Assembly: GCA_030533445.1 (NCBI GenBank)
Contig: CM060081.1
Span: 39,335,611-39,399,610, forward strand
Direction: 5' to 3'
Length of the DNA stretch: 64,000 bases
From: Cyprinodon diabolis
Taxonomy: Eukaryota > Chordata > Actinopteri > Cyprinodontiformes > Cyprinodontidae
The first letter of the stretch is position 1. Each line of letters begins with the position of its first letter. The position numbers and the translations under genes were made by a program. This document shows positions 47,901 to 59,778 of this stretch, piece by piece. A model generated the notes under the pieces. The model saw only the letters and a list, made by a program, of their open reading frames with translations, was not told the origin of the DNA and searched no databases.

Positions 47901-48100
47901 TCAGCTAGCTTCCAGGTGCTTACCCTCCGAACAAACGACTGCTGAGCAAAAACCGTAAAAGATATCTGAAAAATTCTTTCAGTGAAAGCAACATCTATCC
48001 TTTGTCTCAGACTGGGGTAACCTTCATGTCTGTAGGTCTTTCACAACCCAAAACGAAGCACAAACAAAATGGTTGGCCCACCTGCTCCTCCCTTTCTTTT
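44929..48100 (+). repeat. Macrosatellite monomer 15 (left e, middle beta-long), 3172 bp
   Basis: Left type e combines AAAATTTTTCACC, TTTTACCTCTTCCC and CCCAACGCG with ACGCGCCG, and is shared with monomer 19. It has no 66-bp unit. The right end carries the TTGATCTGAAAAAAATGG variant and is followed by the GATCATC variant in monomer 16. This is the same junction as at 2/3, 7/8 and 11/12. Confidence 0.97.
46292..46537 (+). repeat. 51-bp minisatellite, monomer 15 (beta-long, 5 hairpins)
   Basis: Same layout as in monomer 2. Confidence 0.95.
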
Positions 48101-49190
48101 AACTGCAGGACCTCACTCTCACTCACCTTTTAGCTGCTAAAGCACCCCTCCGAACAAACGACTGCTGAGTAAAAACCGTAAAAGGTATCTGAAAAATTCT
48201 TTTTATCTAAGCGACAGCTATATCTTGTCTTCAATTGGAGTAACTTTCATGGCTGTAGATCATCTACAAACTGAATGGGAAGAGAAAGAAAAAGAAAAAA
48301 CGTTTCATCACACCTAAGCTTCTAATTGAGCTAGCTGCAGCAGGTCACTGTCACTCAGCTTTCAGGTGCTTAAAATGTCCTCCGAACAAACGACTGCTGA
48401 GCAAAAACCGTATGAGTTATTCAAAAAATTTTTTCACCGTGAGCGTCAGTCATCCTTCGACTCCAACTATGCCAACTTTGGTGTATGTGTGTCATTCAGA
48501 AAAATATTTATGACGAGTTTAAAACACATAGTCTGATTCGTTTTTCTCCCCTCTTCTGCTCCAAAACCAATGAAAAACGGCTCTGATTTTCATCGACTTT
48601 AGGTCGGTCTGGAGGGTTTTTAAGGAAAAGTATTAATCCTACCGTAATTCCGAAGATATTGTGTGGGTCCAGAGATTTCAGTCTACAAACTGACCAAAAA
48701 TGGTGACTCTAGCTATAAATATGTGGCCGTGAGGGCGAGTTTAAAATGTTTTTTTGTGTTTAAAAAACGCCTGCCTCACACTCTAGCTTTTCAGTTGCTC
48801 CACTCTAGCAGGCTGGATTTTGCTAAAACTTTGTGGCGCTTGAGGTCTGATTATACAAAAACCGTAGCAGTTATCAACATACCGTCTTCAGTTTTAAATA
48901 GACGAAGGATTTATCTACAAACTGAGCTTCAAACTGTTTTTCTAGGTGAATGTATGCCGACACAGTGAAGTGCTGTTTTTTATGCTTTTTTTTTCCTCTC
49001 CCCATTCATTTCCTATGGGATTTTTTTGCGACGTTTTCGCTAATAATTCGCAAACCTTCGGACTAATGAGAAAGTTTTATACAAGCACACATCACCCCAT
49101 TGGTCCCGACGCGTGTGCCAACTTTGGGCCCGATCCGCCAAACCGTGCGGGACTAGTTACGCGCCGAAGTTTTGGGTATACGGGAGAATT

Positions 49191-49356
49191 ATAATAATAA
49201 TAATAATACGCGGAATAAATATGTGCAATAGTAGTAGGTGGGCCATGCCTTCGGCATGTGGCCCCCCAATAATAATACGCGGAATAAATATGTGCAATAG
49301 TAGTAGGTGGGCCATGCCTTCGGCATGTGGCCCCCCAATAATAATAATACGCGGAA
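49191..49356 (+). repeat. 66-bp hairpin cassette, monomer 16, two hairpins plus remnant
   Basis: Two complete hairpins are followed by a longer AAT run and ACGCGGAA joined to the AT stem-loop. Compared with monomer 12, this is the only large difference between the two sister monomers. Confidence 0.93.
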
Positions 49357-49619
49357 CTAGAAAATTTCTAAAGAAATTTTGAGGGGGGCCACCTACTGCC
49401 CGTCTGGGGAACAGGGCCAATACGGCCCTGGCAAGTGATGTCGGGGCTCCCCAGACCAACTGCTTACGCCTTTGAGGGCTGCTGAGGGAAGGAAAGAGGG
49501 CTAGGTCATGGGCAAAGAGAGCTGTGTGCCACTTGTGCTGAAATCTGGGAAATAGACGTGCACAGCGTATGATGCAAAAGGGTAATATGGGTTGTCCATA
49601 TTGAACCGCAGTGGGTAAA

Positions 49620-49736
49620 GCTCAGTTGGTGGGCTCCGCCCGCCTGCTAGGAGCCCTTGCAGCGATGAAAAAAATCACCAATGGCGGGCTCTGCCCGCCT
49701 GCTAAGAGCCATTGCAGTGATGAAATCACCAATGGC
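49620..49736 (+). repeat. 51-bp minisatellite, monomer 16 (alpha-short, 2 hairpins)
   Basis: Same short layout as in monomer 12. Confidence 0.95.
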
Positions 49737-51298
49737 AATGAGCAATATGCCAGAATGTATGAGTGTGTATAAGGAAGAGGCTTTTATTCTGTAGAGTCCC
49801 TGGAGTCTTATTTTGAAAGTCTATCATGGAAGTGCATCTAAAGATGGGTCATGCCCAGCAGTTATATAGAATCAATTTCCAAATGTTAAATCACTGGTTT
49901 TCCATGTTATTAGGTGAATAGTTGCTGTATTACAGAGTAAATGGGAGACTTTTATTGTGAAATTTGCTCTGGGTGTGTTTTGAAAAGGTCACTAGAGTCT
50001 AATAAAAACAACCTGGAAGAGTTTGGGTCATAATGTTGAGCCATTTGCATCAATTAATGCATTAGTATAATCTAGAGGCTTTTATTTTGTAGGGTCGCTG
50101 GAGTCTTATTTTGAAAGTCCAACAGAGTTGTGTTTATAGAAAATGTTCAGACCCGTCAATGATAGTTGATTACTTTCCAATCGTTAAATCACTGTTTTTC
50201 CATGTTATTAGGGCAGTAGATGAAGCGGAAATGGGAGGCTTTTATTTTGAAATTTGCTATAGGGTGTGTTTTAAACAGTCTCCTAGAGTCTATTCTCTAA
50301 AACGGGGTTGAGTTTGGGTCATAATATTGAGCCATATAGGGCAATAAATATATGTAAAAAATATAGAGGCTTTTATTTTGTAGGGTCCCTGGAGTCTTAT
50401 TTTGAAAGTCTATCAGTGCTGAGTGGCAAGGGAAGTGTCATGGACAGCAGTCATATAGTATCCATTTCCCAATGTTAAATCAGTCCTTTCACCCTCCATT
50501 AGATTAATATGTGCTGTTTAAAACAGCAGAGGTAAAATCTGTTTGAAGCTTGGTAACCTTGACAACGCTTAACGAGCCTCTCACTGACACAGACAACAGC
50601 TGCACTCACTATTGGTTTCTTCTTCCCAGGCTTTTTTGTATGGGAAGAACGGCAACGAAAACAAACGACTACTGATCAAAAACCGTATGAGTTATTCAAA
50701 AAACATTTTCACCATGAGCATCAGCAATCCTTCGACTCCAAGTATACCAACTTTGGTGTATGTGTGTCATTCAGAACAATATTTATGACGACTTGAAAAC
50801 ACATAGTCTGATTCGTTTCTCTCCCATCTTCAGCTCAAAAAGAATGGAGAAAGGCTGAAACTCATCGACTTTAGGTTGGTCTGGAGGGTTTTTAAGGAAA
50901 AGTATTAATCCTACCGTGATTCCGAAGACATTGTGTGAGTCCAGAGGTTTCAGTCTACAAACTGGCCAAAAATGGTGACTGTAGCTCCAAATATGTGGCC
51001 GTGAGGGCGAGAATAAGATGTTTGATCTTAAAAAAATGGCCGCCTCACACTAAGATTTCAGCAGCTGCACTCTAGCAGGCTGCTGCAGAAGCTAACTGTC
51101 AGCTAGCTTCCAGGTGCTTACCCTCCGAACAAACGACTGCTGAGCAAAAACCGTAAAAGATATCTGAAAAATTCTTTCAGTGAAAGCAACATCTATCCTT
51201 TGTCTCAGACTGGGGTAACCTTCATGTCTGTAGGTCTTTCACAACCCAAAACGAAGCACAAACAAAATGGTTGGCCCACCTGCTCCTCCCTTTCTTTT

Positions 51299-54200
51299 AA
51301 CTGCAGGACCTCACTCTCACTCACCTCTTAGCTGCTAAAGCACCCCTCCGAACAAACGACTGCTGAGTAAAAACCGTAAAAGGTGTCTGAAAAATTCTTT
51401 TTATCTAAGCGACAGCTATATCTTGTCTTCAATTGGAGTAACTTTCATGGCTGTAGGTCATCTACAAACTGAATGGGAAGAGAAAGAAAAAGAAAAAACG
51501 TTTCATCACACCTAAGCTTCTAATTGAGCTAGCTGCAGCAGGTCACTGTCACTCAGCTTTCAGGTGCTTAAAATGTCCTCCGAACAAACGACTGCTGAGC
51601 AAAAACCGTATGAGTTATTCAAAAAATTTTTTCACCGTGAGCGTCAGTCATCCTTCGACTCCAACTATGCCAACTTTGGTGTATGTGTGTCATTCAGAAA
51701 AATATTTATGACGAGTTTAAAACACATAGTCGGATTCGTTTTTCTCCCCTCTTCTGCTCCAAAACCAATGAAAAACGGCTCTGATTTTCATCGACTTTAG
51801 GTCGGTCTGGAGGGTTTTTAAGGAAAAGTATTAATCCTACCGTAATTCCGAAGATATTGTGTGGGTCCAGAGATTTCAGTCTACAAACTGACCAAAAATG
51901 GTGACTCTAGCTATAAATATGTGGCCGTGAGGGCGAGTTTAAAATGTTATTTTGTGTTTAAAAAACGCCTGCCTCACACTCTAGCTTTTCAGTTGCTCCA
52001 CTCTAGCAGGCTGGATTTTGCTAAAACTTTGTGGCGCTTGAGGTCTGATTATACAAAAACCGTAGCAGTTATCAACATACCGTCTTCAGTTTTAAATAGA
52101 GGAAGGATTTATCTACAAACTGAGCTTCAAACTGTTTTTCTAGGTGAATGTATGCCGACACAGTGAAGTGCTGTTTTTTATGCTTTTTTTTACCTCTTCC
52201 CATTCATTTCCTATGGGATTTTTTTGCGACGTTTTCGCTAATAATTCGCAAACCTTCGGACTAATGAGAAAGTTTTATACAAGCACACATCACCCCATTG
52301 GTCCCAACGCGTGTGCCAACTTTGGGCCCGATCCGCCAAACCGTGCGGGACTAGTTACGTGCCGAAGTTTTGGGTATACGGGAGAATTATAATAACTAGA
52401 AAATTTCTAAAGAAATTTTGAGGGGGGCCACCTACTGCCCGTCTGGGGAACCGGGCCAATACGGCCCTGGCAAGTGACGTCGGGGCTCCCCAGACCAACT
52501 GCTTACGCCTTTGAGGGCTGCTGAGGGAAGGAAAGAGGGCAAGTTCATGGGCAAAGAGAGCTGTGTGCCACTTGTGCTGAAATCTGGGAAATAGACGTGC
52601 ACAGCGTATGATGCACAAGGGTAATATGGGTTGTCCATATTGAAACACAGTGGGTAAAGCCCAGTTGGCGGGCTTCGCCCGCCTGCTAGGAGCCATCTCA
52701 GTGAAGAAAAAAATCACCAATGGCGGGCTCTGCCCGCCTTCTAAGAGCCATTGCAGTGATGAAATCACCAATGGCGGGCTCCGCCCGCCTGCTAAGAGCC
52801 ATTGCAGTGATGTAATCACCTTTGGCGGGCTCCGCCCGCCTGTTACCATTGGCGGGCTCCGCCCGCCTTCTAAGAGCCATTGCAGTGATGAAATCACCAA
52901 TGGCAATGAGCAACATGCCAGAATGTATGAGTGTGTATAAGGAAGAGGCTTTTATTCTGTAGAGTCCTTGTAGTCTTATTTTGAAAGTCTATCATGAATG
53001 TGCATCAAAAGATGGGTCACGCCCAGCAGTGATATAGAATCCATTTCCAAATGTTAAATCACTGGTTTTCCATGTTATTAGGTGAATAGTTGCTGTATTA
53101 CAGAGTAAATGGGAGACTTTTATTGTGAAATTTGCTCTGGGTGTGTTTTGAAAAGGTCACTAGAGTCTAATAAAAACAACCTGGAAGAGTTTGGGTCATA
53201 ATGTTGAGCCATTTGCATCAATTAATGCATTAGTATAATCTAGAGGCTTTTATTTTGTAGGGTCGCTGGAGTCTTATTTTGAAAGTCCAACAGAGTTGTG
53301 TTTATAGAAAATGTTCAGACCCGTCAATGATAGTTGATTACTTTCCAATCGTTAAATCACTCTTTTTCCATGTTATTAGGGCAGTAGATGAAGCGGAAAT
53401 GGGAGGCTTTTATTTTGAAATTTGCTATAGGGTGTGTTTTAAACAGTCTCCTAGAGTCTATTCTCTAAAACGGGGTTGAGTTTGGGTCATAATGTTGAGC
53501 CATATAGGGCAATAAATATATGTAAAAAATATAGAGGCTTTTATTTTGTAGGGTCCCTGGAGTCTTATTTTGAAAGTCTATCAGTGCTGAGTGGCAAGGG
53601 AAGTGTCATGGACAGCAGTCATATAGTATCCATTTCCCAATGTTAAATCAGTCCTTTCACCCTCCATTAGATTAATATGTGCTGTTTAAAACAGCAGAGG
53701 TAAAATCTGTTTGAAGCTTGGTAACCTTGACAACGCTTAACGAGCCTCTCACTGACACAGACAACAGCTGCACTCACTATTGGTTTCTTCTTCCCAGGCT
53801 TTTTTGTATGGGAAGAACGGCACCGAACAAACGACTACTGATCAAAAACCGTATGAGTTATTCAAAAAACATTTTCACCATGAGCATCAGCAATCCTTCG
53901 ACTCCAACTATACCAACTTTGGTGTATGTGTGTCATTCAGAAAAATATTTATGACGAGTTGAAAACACATAGTCTGATTCGTTTCTCTCCCATCTTCAGC
54001 TCAAAAAGAATAGAGAAAGGCTGAAACTCTCATCGACTTTAGGTTGGTCTGGACGGTTTTTAAGGAAAAGTATTAATCCTACCGTAATTCCGAAGACATT
54101 GTGTGAGTCCAGAGGTTTCAGTCTACAAACTGACCAAAAATGGTGACTGTAGCTCCAAATATGTGGCCGTGAGGGCGAGAATAAGATGTTTGATCTTAAA

Positions 54201-54466
54201 AGAATGGCCGCCTCACACTAAGATTTCAGCAGCTGCACTCTAGCAGGCTGCTGCAGAAGCTAACTGTCAGCTAGCTTCCAGGTGCTTACCCTCCGAACAA
54301 ACGACTGCTGAGCAAAAACCGTAAAAGATATCTGAAAAATTCTTTCAGTGAAAGCAACATCTATCCTTTGTCTCAGACTGGGGTAACCTTCATGTCTGTA
54401 GGTCTTTCACAACCCAAAACGAAGCACAAACAAAATGGTTGGCCCACCTGCTCCTCCCTTTGTTTG
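51299..54466 (+). repeat. Macrosatellite monomer 17 (left d, beta then alpha-like patch), 3168 bp
   Basis: The left part is the same as in monomer 13, but the middle is beta-long. At 53260 it has GGGTCGCTGG, which otherwise belongs to alpha monomers, so the monomer is a mosaic of at least three tracts. Private variant: GAGCAACATGCC at 52909. The right end has CTGGACGG and TTAAAAGAATGG, shared with monomer 19. It has no 66-bp unit. Confidence 0.97.
52659..52904 (+). repeat. 51-bp minisatellite, monomer 17 (beta-long, 5 hairpins)
   Basis: Beta-long layout. The sequence just after it has the private change GAGCAACATGCC. Confidence 0.95.
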
Positions 54467-55556
54467 AACTGCAGGACCTCACTCTCACTCACCTTTTAGC
54501 TGCTAAAGCACCCCTCCGAACAAACGACTGCTGAGTAAAAACCGTAAAAGGTATCTGAAAAATTATTTTTATCTAAGCGACAGCTATATCTTGTCTTCAA
54601 TTGGAGTAACTTTCATGGCTGTAGGTCATCTACAACCTGAATGGGAAGAGAAAGAAAAAGAAAAAACGTTTTGTCACACCTGATCTTCTAATTGAGCTAG
54701 CTGCAGCAGGACACTCTCCCCCAGCTTTCAGCTGCTTAAAATGTCCTCCGAACAAACGACTGCTGAGCAAAAACCGTATGAGTTATTCAAAATATTTTTT
54801 CACCGTGAGCGTCAGCCATCCTTCGACTCCAACTATGCCAACTTTGGTGTATGTGTGTCATTCAGAAAAATATTTATGACGAGTTTAAAACACATAGTCT
54901 GATTCGTTTTTCTCCCCTCTTCTGCTCCAAAACCAATGAAAAACGGCTCTGATTTTCATCGACTTTAGGTCGGTCTGGAGGGTTTTTAAGGAAAAGTATT
55001 AATCCTACCGTAATTCCGAAGATATTGTGTGGGTCCAGAGATTTCAGTCTACAAACTGACCAAAAATGGTGACTCTAGCTATAAATATGTGGCCGTGAGG
55101 GCGAGTTTAAAATGTTTTTTTGTGTTTAAAAAACGCCTGCCTCACACTCTAGCTTTTCAGTTGCTCCACTCTAGCAGGCTGGATTTTGCTAAAACTTTGT
55201 GGCGCTTGAGGTCTGATTATACAAAAACCGTAGCAGTTATCAACATACCGTCTTCAGTTTTAAATAGACGAAGGATTTATCTACAAACTGAGCTTCAAAC
55301 TGTTTTTCTAGGTGAATGTATGCCGACACAGTGAAGTGCTGTTTTTTATGCTTTTTTTTTCCTCTCCCCATTCATTTCCTATGGGATTTTTTTGCGACGT
55401 TTTCGCTAATAATTCGCAAACCTTCGGACTAATGAGAAAGTTTTATACAAGCACACATCACCCCATTGGTCCCGACGCGTGTGCCAACTTTGGGCCCGAT
55501 CCGCCAAACCGTGCGGGACTAGTTACGTGCCGAAGTTTTGGGTATACGGGAGAATT

Positions 55557-55760
55557 ATAATAATAATAATAATACGCGGAATAAATATGTGCAATAGTAG
55601 TAGGTGGGCCATGCCTTCGGCATGTGGCCCCCCAATAATAATAATACGCGGAATAAATATGTGCAATAGTAGTAGGTGGGCCATGCCTTCGGCATGTGGC
55701 CCCCCAATAAATATGTGCAATAGTAGTAGGTGGGCCATGCCTTCGGCATGTGGCCCCCCA
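55557..55760 (+). repeat. 66-bp hairpin cassette, monomer 18, three hairpins, last unit shortened
   Basis: As in monomer 14, but with one more AAT triplet before the second hairpin. Triplet-length changes in the AAT run point to replication slippage. Confidence 0.93.
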
Positions 55761-56024
55761 ACTAGAAAATTTCTAAAGAAATTTTGAGGGGGGCCACCTA
55801 CTGCCCGTCTGGGGAACCGGGCCAATACGGCCCTGGCAAGTGACGTCGGGGCTCCCCAGACCAACTGCTTACGCCTTTGAGGGCTGCTGAGGGAAGGAAA
55901 GAGGGCAAGTTCATGGGCAAAGAGAGCTGTGTGCCACTTGTGCTGAAATCTGGGAAATAGACGTGCACAGCGTATGATGCACAAGGGTAATATGGGTTGT
56001 CCATATTGAAACACAGTGGGTAAA

Positions 56025-56270
56025 GCCCAGTTGGCGGGCTTTGCCCGCCTGCTGGGAGCCATCTCAGTGAAGAAAAAAATCACCAATGGCGGGCTCTGCC
56101 CGCCTTCTAAGAGCCATTGCAGTGATGAAATCACCAATGGCGGGCTCCGCCCGCCTGCTAAGAGCCATTGCAGTGATGTAATCACCTTTGGCGGGCTCCG
56201 CCCGCCTGTTACCATTGGCGGGCTCCGCCCGCCTTCTAAGAGCCATTGCAGTGATGAAATCACCAATGGC
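56025..56270 (+). repeat. 51-bp minisatellite, monomer 18 (beta-long, 5 hairpins)
   Basis: Same as in monomer 14, including the GGGCTTTGCCC loop variant. Confidence 0.95.
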
Positions 56271-58923
56271 AATGAGCAATATGCCAGAATGTATGAGTGT
56301 GTATAAGGAAGAGGCTTTTATTCTGTAGAGTCCTTGTAGTCTTATTTTGAAAGTCTATCATGAATGTGCATCAAAAGATGGGTCACGCCCAGCAGTGATA
56401 TAGAATCCATTTCCAAATGTTAAATCACTGGTTTTCCATGTTATTAGGTGAATAGTTGCTGTATTACAGAGTAAATGGGAGACTTTTATTGTGAAATTTG
56501 CTCTGGGGTGTGTTTTGAAAAGGTCACTAGAGTCTAATAAAAACAACCTGGAAGAGTTTGGGTCATAATGTTGAGCCATTTGCATCAATTAATGTATTAG
56601 TATAATCTAGAGGCTTTTATTTTGTAGGGTCCCTGGAGTCTTATTTTGAAAGTCCAACAGAGTTGTGTTTATAGAAAATGTTCAGACCCGTCAATGATAG
56701 TTGATTACTTTCCAATCGTTAAATCACTCTTTTTCCATGTTATTAGGGCAGTAGATGAAGCGGAAATGGGAGGCTTTTATTTTGAAATTTGCTATAGGGT
56801 GTGTTTTAAACAGTCTCCTAGAGTCTATTCTCTAAAACGGGGTTGAGTTTGGGTCATAATGTTGAGCCATATAGGGCAATAAATATATGTAAAAAATATA
56901 GAGGCTTTTATTTTGTAGGGTCCCTGGAGTCTTATTTTGAAAGTCTATCAGTGCTGAGTGGCAAGGGAAGTGTCATGGACAGCAGTCATATAGTATCCAT
57001 TTCCCAATGTTAAATCAGTCCTTTCACCCTCCATTAGATTAATATGTGCTGTTTAAAACAGCAGAGGTAAAATCTGTTTGAAGCTTGGTAACCTTGACAA
57101 CGCTTAACGAGCCTCTCACTGACACAGACAACAGCTGCACTCACTATTGGTTTCTTCTTCCCAGGCTTTTTTGTATGGGAAGAACGGCACCGAACAAACG
57201 ACTACTGATCAAAAACCGTATGAGTTATTCAAAAAACATTTTCACCATGAGCATCAGCAATCCTTCGACTCCAACTATACCAACTTTGGTGTATGTGTGT
57301 CATTCAGAAAAATATTTATGACGAGTTGAAAACACATAGTCTGATTCGTTTCTCTCCCATCTTCAGCTCAAAAAGAATAGAGAAAGGCTGAAACTCTCAT
57401 CGACTTTAGGTTGGTCTGGAGGGTTTTTAAGGAAAAGTATTAATCCTACCGTAATTCCGAAGACATTGTGTGAGTCCAGAGGTTTCAGTCTACAAACTGA
57501 CCAAAAATGGTGACTGTAGCTCCAAATATGTGGCCGTGAGGGCGAGAATAAGATGTTTGATCTTAAAAAAATGGCCGCCTCACACTAAGATTTCAGCAGC
57601 TGCACTCTAGCAGGCTGCTGCAGAAGCTAACTGTCAGCTAGCTTCCAGGTGCTTACCCTCCGAACAAACGACTGCTGAGCAAAAACCGTAAAAGATATCT
57701 GAAAAATTCTTTCAGTGAAAGCAACATCTATCCTTTGTCTCAGACTGGGGTAACCTTCATGTCTGTAGGTCTTTCACAACCCAAAACGAAGCACAAACAA
57801 AATGGTTGGCCCACCTGCTCCTCCCTTTGTTTGAACTGCAGGACCTCACTCTCACTCACCTTTTAGCTGCTAAAGCACCCCTCCGAACAAACGACTGCTG
57901 AGTAAAAACCGTAAAAGGTATCTGAAAAATTCTTTTTATCTAAGCGACAGCTATATCTTGTCTTCAATTGGAGTAACTTTCATGGCTGTAGGTCATCTAC
58001 AAACTGAATGGGAAGAGAAAGAAAAAGAAAAAACGTTTCATCACACCTAAGCTTCTAATTGAGCTAGCTGCAGCAGGTCACTGTCACTCAGCTTTCAGGT
58101 GCTTAAAATGTCCTCCGAACAAACGACTGCTGAGCAAAAACCGTATGAGTTATTCAAAAAAATTTTTCACCGTGAGCGTCAGTCATCCTTCGACTCCAAC
58201 TATGCCAACTTTGGTGTATGTGTGTCATTCAGAAAAATATTTATGACGAGTTTAAAACACATAGTCTGATTCGTTTTTCTCCCCTCTTCTGCTCCAAAAC
58301 CAATGAAAAACGGCTCTGATTTTCATCGACTTTAGGTCGGTCTGGAGGGTTTTTAAGGAAAAGTATTAATCCTACCGTAATTCCGAAGATATTGTGTGGG
58401 TCCAGAGATTTCAGTCTACAAACTGACCAAAAATGGTGACTCTAGCTATAAATATGTGGCCGTGAGGGCGAGTTTAAAATGTTTTTTTGTGTTTAAAAAA
58501 CGCCTGCCTCACACTCTAGCTTTTCAGTTGCTCCACTCTAGCAGGCTGGATTTTGCTAAAACTTTGTGGCGCTTGAGGTCTGATTATACAAAAACCGTAG
58601 CAGTTATCAACATACCGTCTTCAGTTTTAAATAGACGAAGGATTTATCTACAAACTGAGCTTCAAACTGTTTTTCTAGGTGAATGTATGCCGACACAGTG
58701 AAGTGCTGTTTTTTATGCTTTTTTTTACCTCTTCCCATTCATTTCCTATGGGATTTTTTTGCGACGTTTTCGCTAATAATTCGCAAACCTTCGGACTAAT
58801 GAGAAAGTTTTATACAAGCACACATCACCCCATTGGTCCCAACGCGTGTGCCAACTTTGGGCCCGATCCGCCAAACCGTGCGGGACTAGTTACGCGCCGA
58901 AGTTTTGGGTATACGGGAGAATT

Positions 58924-59268
58924 ATAATAATAATAATAATACGCGGAATAAATATGTGCAATAGTAGTAGGTGGGCCATGCCTTCGGCATGTGGCCCCCC
59001 AATAATACGCGGAATAAATATGTGCAATAGTAGTAGGTGGGCCATGCCTTCGGCATGTGGCCCCCCAATAATACGCGGAATAAATATGTGCAATAGTAGT
59101 AGGTGGGCCATGCCTTCGGCATGTGGCCCCCCAATAATACGCGGAATAAATATGTGCAATAGTAGTAGGTGGGCCATGCCTTCGGCATGTGGCCCCCCAA
59201 TAATAATACGCGGAATAAATATGTGCAATAGTAGTAGGTGGGCCATGCCTTCGGCATGTGGCCCCCCA
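58924..59268 (+). repeat. 66-bp hairpin cassette, monomer 19, five units
   Basis: This is the largest cassette array in the window. It has five hairpins, with one extra AAT triplet before the last. Confidence 0.95.
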
Positions 59269-59532
59269 ACTAGAAAATTTCTAAAGAAATTTTGAGGGGG
59301 GCCACCTACTGCCCGTCTGGGGAACCGGGCCAATACGGCCCTGGCAAGTGACGTCGGGGCTCCCCAGACCAACTGCTTACGCCTTTGAGGGCTGCTGAGG
59401 GAAGGAAAGAGGGCAAGTTCATGGGCAAAGAGAGCTGTGTGCCACTTGTGCTGAAATCTGGGAAATAGACGTGCACAGCGTATGATGCACAAGGGTAATA
59501 TGGGTTGTCCATATTGAAACACAGTGGGTAAA

Positions 59533-59778
59533 GCCCAGTTTGCGGGCTTCGCCCGCCTTCTGGGATCCATCTCAGTGAAGAAAAAAATCACCAATGGCGG
59601 GCTCTGCCCGCCTTCTAAGAGCCATTGCAGTGATGAAATCACCAATGGCGGGCTCCGCCCGCCTGCTAAGAGCCATTGCAGTGATGTAATCACCTTTGGC
59701 GGGCTCCGCCCGCCTGTTACCATTGGCGGGCTCCGCCCGCCTTCTAAGAGCCATTGCAGTGATGAAATCACCAATGGC
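59533..59778 (+). repeat. 51-bp minisatellite, monomer 19 (beta-long, 5 hairpins)
   Basis: The first unit has private changes (TTTGCGGGC, CCTTCTGGGATCC) that weaken its outer stem. The other units are standard. Confidence 0.95.

Larger units (their letters stand above)
48101..51298 (+). repeat. Macrosatellite monomer 16 (left a, middle alpha-short), 3198 bp
   Basis: This is the sister of monomer 12. From the CTAG before the AT stem-loop onward it carries the same rare variants. It is 141 bp longer because the cassette region has two complete hairpins plus a remnant (49191-49356), where monomer 12 has only the remnant. The difference is therefore confined to the cassette. Confidence 0.97.
54467..57833 (+). 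repeat. Macrosatellite monomer 18 (left f, middle beta-long), 3367 bp
   Basis: Left type f is the most altered left end. It has AAAATTATTTTT, CTACAACCTGAATGG, TTTTGTCACACCTGATC and GGACACTCTCCCCC, as well as AAAATATTTTTTCACC and GCGTCAGCCATCC. It has three hairpin units (55557-55760). The middle and right parts match monomer 14. Confidence 0.97.
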
